This document shows, piece by piece, positions 20,388-25,908 of a DNA stretch of 40,141 bases (position 1 is its first letter; the number at the start of each line of letters is the position of its first letter). The stretch spans positions 1 to 40,141 of the forward strand of contig CAYLKL010000008.1 in the NCBI GenBank assembly GCA_964384645.1, given 5' to 3'. The notes beneath the pieces are model-generated. The model saw nothing but the letters and a program-made list of their open reading frames with translations, did no database searches and was not told the DNA's origin. Position numbers and translations under genes: made by a program. The stretch comes from DAORIO01 sp964384645 (GTDB lineage Bacteria; Patescibacteriota; Minisyncoccia; Phycocordibacterales; UBA9973).

Positions 20388-21320
20388 TTATTTTGTATGA
20401 ATATATAGATAGATGTTTTCTAGTGCTTTTACAGCATCTCCTGCGGCGATGTTATTTTGGTGATATAGGCCGTTTGTACAATCTCCCGCAGCCCAAATTC
20501 CTGGGGTTTGTGACATTTGTGTCATTGGGTCGATAATTACGCGATTTAGAGCATCTAGGGCCGTCACAGAGCTCAAAAAACTAGTATTTGGAATTTGACC
20601 AACCTCTACGAAGACTCCAGTTGTTGGGATCTCTATTTCTTCACCTGTTTCTGAGTTTTTTGCTTTGATGCCAGTTACAAATTTTTCACCAAGAATTTCT
20701 GTCGGCATTGTGTAGGTCAGTGCTTTCATTTTTGGGTTTGAAAGAACTTTTTTGACAGTTATTTCGTCTGCTTTGAAATCACTTCGAGAAAGAAGGGTAA
20801 CGCTTTTGCAATATGCGAGAAGTTGTGCCGCTGTTTCAAACCCAGCATTTCCACCACCCACAACGACAACGTCTTGGTCAGCAAAAATTGGACCGTCACA
20901 TGATGCGCAATATGTCACACCTTTGTGTTCAAATTTGTCAGCATTTAGTGCCTCTAGTTTTCTTCGGCTTGATCCGGCTGTAGTTAGAATAGTTTTTGAA
21001 ATTATTTTTGATCCATCACTTAAAGTCGAGACAAAATTTTCTCCATCTTTTTCAATCATCTCAACTCTTTTTCCTTCAACGAGTTCTAGAAATTCACCCT
21101 TGTTTGCGTAGACATGATTTTTGAAAGAGAGAGCAAGGTCGTTTCCAGAAATTGCAGGAGTTCCTATCCAGTTTTCAATCTTTTCAGAAACGATGGATTG
21201 TCCACCCCATTCAGCAATCACCATAATAGTTTTTAGTTGTTTTCGGGCGGCATACACTGCGCCAGATGTACCACCTGGACCTCCACCAATAATTAATAAA
21301 TCATAAATATTTTCTTGCAT
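20388..21320 (-). CDS. trxB: Thioredoxin-reductase-like flavoprotein (AhpF-like NAD(P)H site)
   Basis: A 310-residue class II pyridine nucleotide-disulfide oxidoreductase. FAD motif GGGPGGTSGAVYAARK at the N-terminus, redox pair CASCDG, NAD(P)-binding VVGGGNAGFETAAQ, and the closing IWAAGDCTNG. The HRRxxxR signature that binds the 2'-phosphate of NADPH is absent. The corresponding segment (LLSRSDFKADEITVKK) resembles the NADH-using AhpF branch. A frame extends to 21389 with a hydrophobic N-terminus, but the ATG at 21320 is where the family begins and is 6 nt after an extended -10. First gene of the trxB-crtE-crtB-crtI operon. Confidence 0.85.
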   Translation of the reverse strand: MQENIYDLLIIGGGPGGTSGAVYAARKQLKTIMVIAEWGGQSIVSEKIENWIGTPAISGNDLALSFKNHVYANKGEFLELVEGKRVEMIEKDGENFVSTLSDGSKIISKTILTTAGSSRRKLEALNADKFEHKGVTYCASCDGPIFADQDVVVVGGGNAGFETAAQLLAYCKSVTLLSRSDFKADEITVKKVLSNPKMKALTYTMPTEILGEKFVTGIKAKNSETGEEIEIPTTGVFVEVGQIPNTSFLSSVTALDALNRVIIDPMTQMSQTPGIWAAGDCTNGLYHQNNIAAGDAVKALENIYLYIHTK

Positions 21321-21326
21321 TGGGAG

Positions 21327-21335
21327 ATTATAACA
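21327..21335 (-). promoter_or_regulatory. Extended -10 promoter of the trxB-crt operon
   Basis: On the minus strand TGTTATAAT (hexamer = complement of 21327-21332) ends 6 nt before the trxB ATG. The -35 is weak. It predicts a leaderless operon mRNA. Confidence 0.6.
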
Positions 21336-21403
21336 TAGCAGTCTAGAGTATAGAATTAAGACAATTAGAATATAGAAAATTCTTATCAAGGAGGACCTCG
21401 GTT

Positions 21404-21439
21404 AAGTCCCAATCTTCGCCATGGCGTAGATTGGGACTT
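21404..21439. other. Long hairpin abutting a -35 box
   Basis: Perfect 12-bp outer stem (21404-21415 with 21428-21439) around an inner CGCCATGGCG palindrome (21417-21426). It is GC-richer than its surroundings. The 3' arm shares base 21439 with the TTGACA of the next promoter. It could terminate leftward or rightward read-through, or be an operator. No gene needs it as a terminator on plus. Confidence 0.6.
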
Positions 21440-21492
21440 TGACAATGTATTGGTTAAATAGTAAAGTTTTGCTAAACAAATTTAAAACTAAA
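21439..21492 (+). promoter_or_regulatory. Promoter and leader of orphan gene at 21497
   Basis: TTGACA at 21439-21444, exactly 17 nt, TAAAGT at 21462-21467. The predicted start lies in the leader block of 20 nt (21473-21492, beginning TAAACAAATTT), which is repeated exactly at 22413-22432. Confidence 0.8.
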
Positions 21493-21496
21493 TATA

Positions 21497-22030
21497 ATGG
21501 ATGTACAAACTTCAATTGATAATTCAACGCCAAAAGTTGATATGGAAATGCTTAATAAAATTGTTAAAGCAGCAATTCGTCTTAAGGGAAACCCTGAACC
21601 AAATCGTAAAGGAGGATATATTGCAATATGTGATTATTCTGATATTCCAATTATTGTATCAGTCCCAGTTGGGGAAATGCCCGAACATAAGAAATATGGT
21701 TATATGAGAAATGCATGTGAGAAACTAACAAGAATTAGAAAGCATAATCTTACAAGTTCTTTTCAAATGAGAAATGAAGAAAAGGAACATTGGGGAGGAG
21801 GGGTTGCTTTCCCGCATTTAACAGTGAGTTTTTCTGGTTTTGTAGAATTAATAGATGAGGCTGTATCTGTGGTGTATGGATCATATTATTCATATAAAAT
21901 TTTCGGCTTGTTGAAGGGGGATATACTTGAAGAAAAGGTTTTAACTGAAACTTCTAGATATCAATCCATTTACTCACCGGAGAATCCATTCTGTGTACCA
22001 TTAGCTCAAGCAGTCTTTGGAAAAAAGTAA
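21497..22030 (+). CDS. Orphan soluble protein of unknown function
   Basis: A 177-residue protein, soluble by composition. Parts that stand out are GNPEPNRKGGYIAICDYSDIPIIVSVPVGE, a charged EEKEHWGGGVAFPHLTVSFSG, and a C-terminal SPENPFCVPLAQAVFGK. The frequent Gly and the short beta-type stretches suggest a compact alpha/beta fold. I cannot name a family. It has the same leader and terminator words as the gene at 22437, although the two proteins are not obviously alike. Confidence 0.65.
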   Translation: MDVQTSIDNSTPKVDMEMLNKIVKAAIRLKGNPEPNRKGGYIAICDYSDIPIIVSVPVGEMPEHKKYGYMRNACEKLTRIRKHNLTSSFQMRNEEKEHWGGGVAFPHLTVSFSGFVELIDEAVSVVYGSYYSYKIFGLLKGDILEEKVLTETSRYQSIYSPENPFCVPLAQAVFGKK

Positions 22031-22052
22031 TTGAGTGCCATTAATCTAAAAG

Positions 22053-22078
22053 CCCGTTCTGACGAACGGGATTTTTTT
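22053..22078 (+). terminator. Rho-independent terminator
   Basis: 7-bp stem (22053-22059 with 22064-22070), loop TGAC, then ATTTTTTT. The 17 nt 22043-22059 are identical to 22741-22757 at the next plus-strand terminator. Confidence 0.8.
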
Positions 22079-22089
22079 ATTTTCAAAAT

Positions 22090-22114
22090 AAAAAAAAGAA
22101 CCCGAGGGGCTCTT
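22090..22114 (-). terminator. Terminator of the 69-residue orphan gene
   Basis: On the minus strand an 8-bp stem with one G-T pair (22107-22114 with 22096-22103), loop CTC, followed by a run of eight T. The TAA stop (22115-22113) overlaps the stem. Confidence 0.7.
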
Positions 22115-22322
22115 AGTCTTGCTTATTCTTGTCTTTGTGGGTTCTGATAAAATCCAAAATATCAGAAAGTCCTTTCCATGAGTAAGTGCAGCAACTACAA
22201 CTTACTATAGGTTTACTTTCCGGATCTTTAAACTGTGTTACAAAGATTAACTCACTTTCTTTTAAGAGTTGAAGAATCTTAGACCCCACTGCTGATGTTG
22301 GTTTGCTGTATACAATATTCAT
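22113..22322 (-). CDS. Small orphan protein with a Cys cluster
   Basis: A 69-residue protein. The middle carries three cysteines close together (SCSCCTYSWKG), and the rest is helical with a basic C-terminus (RTHKDKNKQD). A metal or redox role would fit the Cys group, but nothing more can be said; CSCC is not a zinc ribbon by itself. It has a TTGACA promoter, an A-rich TAAAC leader and its own terminator overlapping the stop. It is transcribed divergently from the gene at 22437. Confidence 0.6.
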   Translation of the reverse strand: MNIVYSKPTSAVGSKILQLLKESELIFVTQFKDPESKPIVSCSCCTYSWKGLSDILDFIRTHKDKNKQD

Positions 22323-22339
22323 TTTTTTAGGTTTTGTTT

Positions 22340-22407
22340 AAGAATAATCTTTGGGGACAAAATGTCAAATAAGATTGTTTGCCAAATTATATAGTTAAGA
22401 GTAGTAT
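22340..22407. promoter_or_regulatory. Back-to-back promoters of two orphan genes
   Basis: Minus: TTGACA (complement of 22363-22368), 16 nt, TATTCT, then TAAAC. Plus: TTGCCA at 22379-22384, exactly 17 nt, TAGTAT at 22402-22407, then the shared 20-nt leader at 22413-22432. The two -35 boxes are only 10 nt apart. Confidence 0.7.
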
Positions 22408-22436
22408 TTTGATAAACAAATTTAAAACTAAAAACC

Positions 22437-22730
22437 ATGAATGAGAATAAAGTAACAACTGCGGAAGCGGTGGAATTTATGAGTTATTATCCTAACTCAG
22501 CAAATAAATCAATCGAGAAAAAGGATATCGAAAAGATGAACGAAGAAAAAAAGTTATTAGGTGAATATTTAAACATAGAACCTAATAAAATTACCAGTGC
22601 ATCTTTGAAAATGAATTCCGGTGGACATGTAACTGGAATAACAGTTATTATCGACATAGATACAGGCAGACTTGGTTGGAATACAATTAAAAAAAGAAAT
22701 ATAACAAAACTATTGCGAAAACTTGCGTAA
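22437..22730 (+). CDS. Small orphan protein
   Basis: A 97-residue, charged protein. The N-terminal half is helical with VEFMSYYPN and KKDIEKMNEEKKLLGEYL. The C-terminal half has a short beta segment (GITVIIDIDTGRLGW) and a basic KRNITKLLRKLA end. No family recognised. Leader and terminator words match those of the gene at 21497. Confidence 0.6.
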   Translation: MNENKVTTAEAVEFMSYYPNSANKSIEKKDIEKMNEEKKLLGEYLNIEPNKITSASLKMNSGGHVTGITVIIDIDTGRLGWNTIKKRNITKLLRKLA

Positions 22731-22745
22731 TAAAAATAGTAATCT

Positions 22746-22774
22746 AAAAGCCCGTTCGCAAGAACGGGCTTTTT
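22746..22774 (+). terminator. Rho-independent terminator with GCAA loop
   Basis: 12-bp stem (22746-22757 with 22762-22773) closed by a GNRA-type GCAA tetraloop, then T-run. Preceded by the same AATCTAAAAGCCCGTTC word as the terminator at 22053. Confidence 0.85.
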
Positions 22775-22788
22775 CTATATTTTTTATA

Positions 22789-22807
22789 CTTCGACAAGCT
22801 CAGTATA
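22789..22807. repeat. REP-like word
   Basis: ACTTCGACAAGCTCAGT within a short inverted context, located just after the ftsZ stop on the minus side. I recall this word as a very common short palindromic-type repeat in several bacterial phyla. Only this copy is seen in the window. Confidence 0.4.
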
Positions 22808-22816
22808 AGTGTTCCC

Positions 22817-23983
22817 TTATTTCTTTCTTCTCAAAAATGCTGGCATGCTCCAATCGTCTCCATCTTCGCTTCCTCCAAAGTCGTCTTCAATTATTTCAAT
22901 AGATTTGTCTCTCTTTTCCTCTGGTTTTGTTAGTGGCGGGTGATTGATAACTCTTTCTTCATTTTGAGTAGGTTTTGCAACTGTTATATTTGGAGCGCTT
23001 TGGAAAAGATTTCTTTTTGCTGGAGCTTCTGTTGGAAATCCTGTAGCGATAACAGTAACTCTGATTTCTCCTTTCTTTAGTTTTTCGTCATGAATAGTTC
23101 CGAAGATAACTTTCGCATCTTTGTCAGCTGATTCTGTTATAACTTTTGCTGCTTGTTGGATTTCGTTGATAGTTAGATCGTCACCTCCTGAAACTGCGAA
23201 CAATACTCCTTTCGCACCACTGATTGAAACTTCAAGAAGTGGGGAATTGATTGCCATAATCGCTGCTTGTTCTGATCGGTTTTCACCTGATGCAGTTCCA
23301 ATACCCATAAGAGCAGATCCTGCGTCAGCCATAATAGTTTTGATGTCAGCAAAGTCTAGGTTGATGTCTCCTGGTGTTGTTATCAAATCTGAAATTCCTT
23401 CAACTGCTTGTCTTAGAACTTCGTCACACATTGCAAACGCCGCACGGAAGCTTGTATCTTTTCCAGCAATTGCAAAAAGTCTGTCGTTTGGAATCACAAT
23501 GATTGCATCAACTTCTTGTTCTAGTTCTTCAAGACCTTTTTCAGCAAGTCTCATTCTCTGAGTTCCTTCAAAAGAAAATGGTTTTGTAACAACGGCAACA
23601 GTTAGAGCTCCTTGTTCTTTCGCTGCGCGAGCAACGATTGGCGCTGCGCCTGTTCCTGTTCCACCGCCCATACCACAAGCAATGAAAACCATATTAGCAC
23701 CACTTATTATGTCTTGAATTTCAGCTTTCGTTTCTTCAGCGGCTCGGCGCCCAACATCTGGATTCATTCCAGCTCCAAGACCTTTCGTTAGATTTTTTCC
23801 AATATGAATTTTCTTTTCAGCTAGAGAATTATGAAGATCTTGCGTGTCTGTGTTCATTGAAATAAACTCAACTCCTTTAACTTTTGAGTTGATCATGTGG
23901 TTTACAGCATTTCCGCCGGATCCTCCAACACCAATAACCTTGATGCGCACAAACGACTCTATATCTGGGTTTATTCTTGGCAT
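22817..23983 (-). CDS. ftsZ: Cell division GTPase FtsZ
   Basis: A 388-residue tubulin homologue that polymerises into the Z-ring. The GTP-binding domain shows GVGGSGGNAVNHM (about 18-30), the tubulin signature GGGTGTG (106-112), and the T7-loop region with NLDFADIKTIMADAG. A variable linker (about 325-370) follows, and the C-terminal peptide DDWSMPAFLRRKK, which binds FtsA and other anchors, is intact. Normal length. It is last in the ybeY-ftsA-ftsZ series, with about 100 nt and a probable own promoter after ftsA. Confidence 0.97.
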   Translation of the reverse strand: MPRINPDIESFVRIKVIGVGGSGGNAVNHMINSKVKGVEFISMNTDTQDLHNSLAEKKIHIGKNLTKGLGAGMNPDVGRRAAEETKAEIQDIISGANMVFIACGMGGGTGTGAAPIVARAAKEQGALTVAVVTKPFSFEGTQRMRLAEKGLEELEQEVDAIIVIPNDRLFAIAGKDTSFRAAFAMCDEVLRQAVEGISDLITTPGDINLDFADIKTIMADAGSALMGIGTASGENRSEQAAIMAINSPLLEVSISGAKGVLFAVSGGDDLTINEIQQAAKVITESADKDAKVIFGTIHDEKLKKGEIRVTVIATGFPTEAPAKRNLFQSAPNITVAKPTQNEERVINHPPLTKPEEKRDKSIEIIEDDFGGSEDGDDWSMPAFLRRKK

Positions 23984-24019
23984 AATTAATTAATATATAT
24001 TAGCTTCTAAAGCATACAA

Positions 24020-24048
24020 ACTTTACAGAAAAACGATAAAAATGGCAA
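24020..24048 (-). promoter_or_regulatory. Promoter of ftsZ
   Basis: On the minus strand TTGCCA (complement of 24043-24048), exactly 17 nt, TAAAGT (complement of 24020-24025). The leader to the ftsZ ATG is about 30 nt. Confidence 0.55.
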
Positions 24049-24082
24049 CACTTGCCAGTGACCTGTTAAACGTGTCGTTATT

Positions 24083-25234
24083 TTAGGGTAAAAGTTGTCC
24101 GAAAATGTTTTTAAAGGAGGCTTTTGCTTCTTTAAGCCAGCCTGACTCTGTGTGAAAATCTCTCTTTTGATTTTTTGAATTCAAGAAACCATAACTTGGA
24201 TACCAAGAGATATCTTTTGTTTTTATATTTTGATCTATGTTTTTTAAGGTAGCTATTCTGACTGGAACTTTTAAAATTTTCTTTGCGATTTCTTCTGCGC
24301 CGTTTATTAAAGATCCTTCTCCTGTTAAATTTACTCCGGCAGGTAATAATCCTTCAAGATTTAATATTTTTAGATCCTTATTTGCAATTCTGAATATATC
24401 TTCAAGTCTGGCAAAAACAATATCATCAATTTTTCGTTGCGGAAAATTTCCAATAAAGCTTCCGTTTTTTAAATTTTCTGCTTCTTCTAAATCTATTTGA
24501 AAATAAAGCGCTATGTCGTTTGTTATGTCAGAACTACCAATTGGGTAAGAGTTTACATGCACTAAGGATCCGTTGTTGTAAACTGTCATACTCGTTGTAT
24601 CGTTACCAATATTTATAAGTGCACATCCTGCGTATATGTCTCTGTCTGTTAAAGATACGCTTGAGGCCGAAACTGCGTCTGGTAGTAAATCAATTATATC
24701 GATTTTTAGATTGTTCATTATTGTCTCGATGTCTTTTATGTATTGAGAAGAAGTTGTAACTACCAATGCGTCCGCTCCAAGCTTTCCACCTTTTAGTCCT
24801 TCAGGTCTACCGTCTATTAATACATCATCTAGATAAAATCTTATTGGTTCTATGAAAAGAATTTTTTGGTTTACTTTTGTATTTTTTCTTTCCATTTCTA
24901 CCAATATTCTTTCTATGTCTCTTTGTGTTACATCTCCATCTGCTTTTGTTAGAACAACTGAAGCATTAGCGATTGTTGATTTTAGATTTGAAGGGCAGAA
25001 AGAAATATGAGCAGATAGTTTTTTTGTATCAAGATTTTTTTTAATGTCTTCAATATTTTTCTGTAAAGATTTTTGAACCAATTCAATATTTTTTATTTGC
25101 CCACGCCAAATACCATCAACAGCAATGGTGCTGTGAAATAGTCCTGGATTTTTATTTTTTGAATCGTTTAAAAATCCAGTTACCTTGGAATTATTCGAGT
25201 TTAAATAAATTGATATAGTGTGGTCGTAAGACAT
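24083..25234 (-). CDS. ftsA: FtsA-like actin-fold division protein, degenerate nucleotide site
   Basis: A 383-residue FtsA homologue, the membrane anchor of the Z-ring. The SHS2 insert region and the GKLGADALVVTTS block match FtsA, and the C-terminal amphipathic helix (LKEAKASFKNIFGQLLP) that binds membrane is present. The actin-type ATP motifs are altered. Phosphate-1, normally DIGT, reads YLNSNNSK (10-17). Phosphate-2, normally DIGGGTTD, reads NIGNDTTS (208-215). The adenosine motif reads LTGEGS (303-308). ATP binding may therefore be weak or lost. Placed directly upstream of ftsZ, as usual. A PilM-like protein is the alternative, but position argues for FtsA. Confidence 0.8.
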   Translation of the reverse strand: MSYDHTISIYLNSNNSKVTGFLNDSKNKNPGLFHSTIAVDGIWRGQIKNIELVQKSLQKNIEDIKKNLDTKKLSAHISFCPSNLKSTIANASVVLTKADGDVTQRDIERILVEMERKNTKVNQKILFIEPIRFYLDDVLIDGRPEGLKGGKLGADALVVTTSSQYIKDIETIMNNLKIDIIDLLPDAVSASSVSLTDRDIYAGCALINIGNDTTSMTVYNNGSLVHVNSYPIGSSDITNDIALYFQIDLEEAENLKNGSFIGNFPQRKIDDIVFARLEDIFRIANKDLKILNLEGLLPAGVNLTGEGSLINGAEEIAKKILKVPVRIATLKNIDQNIKTKDISWYPSYGFLNSKNQKRDFHTESGWLKEAKASFKNIFGQLLP

Positions 25235-25259
25235 AAAATTCTTGCGACCAAATTAGACT

Positions 25260-25676
25260 CTAGGTGTTAACTAGATACTTTTTTCGAAGTCGCAATTCTA
25301 TCTTATCCATTTTACTACTGTGGACGTAACCTTTCAAATGGAGCATTGCGTGGATAACTAATAAAATAGTCAGTTTTTGGTAATTTAGCTCAAAATCTTT
25401 TTTCTGTTTTTCTATGATTTGTGGACACAAAAGAATTTCTCCTTGGTTTTTGTCGAGTGTAATCGATAAAACATTTGTCGATTCATTTTTTTGTCTGTAT
25501 GCATTATTTATTTTTTTTATTTCAGCGGGGCTTACATAAGCAACAGATAAAACGTACTTGTTTCCCAAGATTTCATCTCTCAATACATCAAAAGGCACTT
25601 TTGGTGCCTTTGATTTAGTTTTATTTAGAATCTCAATTTGATTAGGAGATTTTTCCAAGTTTTTTAAGCTTTTCAT
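25260..25676 (-). CDS. ybeY: Endoribonuclease YbeY
   Basis: A 138-residue single-strand-specific metal-dependent endoribonuclease involved in 16S rRNA 3'-end processing and ribosome quality control. The metal-binding H3xH5xH motif is intact (HAMLHLKGYVH), and NESTNVLSI corresponds to the usual TDVLSF segment. The start overlaps the end of rpsU by 35 nt. The family core begins at NQIEIL, 11 residues in, so a shorter start is possible but there is no nearby ATG. Pairing with a ribosomal protein gene fits its role. Confidence 0.9.
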   Translation of the reverse strand: MKSLKNLEKSPNQIEILNKTKSKAPKVPFDVLRDEILGNKYVLSVAYVSPAEIKKINNAYRQKNESTNVLSITLDKNQGEILLCPQIIEKQKKDFELNYQKLTILLVIHAMLHLKGYVHSSKMDKIELRLRKKYLVNT

Positions 25677-25869
25677 ATTTTGCTCTACTTTCTAGTTTGT
25701 GAAGAGCTGATACTTTTGATTTATATTTTGATTGTGTTCTTTCAAAATATCTACCGCCTTTTACTTTCATTATGATACCAGCATCTTGGACACGTCTTGA
25801 AAAACGTCTCAAAAGCCCAGTAGGGCTCTCGGATCCAGTTTTGCTTACTTCAATTCTTGTTTTTGCCAT
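25642..25869 (-). CDS. rpsU: 30S ribosomal protein bS21
   Basis: A 75-residue bS21, a basic helical protein of the 30S subunit that lies near the 16S rRNA 3' end and helps mRNA binding. The family core is seen in TGLLRRFSRRVQDAGI and GGRYFERTQSKYKS, followed by a Lys-rich helix. Starts ATG 7 nt after a TAAATT -10 with TTGCTA 17 nt upstream, so it is probably leaderless. It begins rpsU-ybeY-ftsA. bS21 with apparently SD-less mRNAs in the same genome is worth noting. Confidence 0.9.
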   Translation of the reverse strand: MAKTRIEVSKTGSESPTGLLRRFSRRVQDAGIIMKVKGGRYFERTQSKYKSKVSALHKLESRAKYEKLKKLGKIS

Positions 25870-25876
25870 GGGTATG

Positions 25877-25905
25877 AATTTATCACGAAAAGATTAGATT
25901 AGCAA
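25877..25905 (-). promoter_or_regulatory. Promoter of rpsU-ybeY-ftsA
   Basis: On the minus strand TTGCTA (complement of 25900-25905), exactly 17 nt, TAAATT (complement of 25877-25882), 7 nt before the rpsU ATG. Confidence 0.5.
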
Positions 25906-25908
25906 GGG

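Noticed and set aside
21439..22407. Bacteroidetes-type -7 boxes (TAnnTTTG) suggested by GTTTTG and ATTTTG before TAAAC
   Set aside because: The spacing is wrong (TA-N4-TTTG), and TTGACA-N17-TAAAGT and TTGCCA-N17-TAGTAT explain both sites better.
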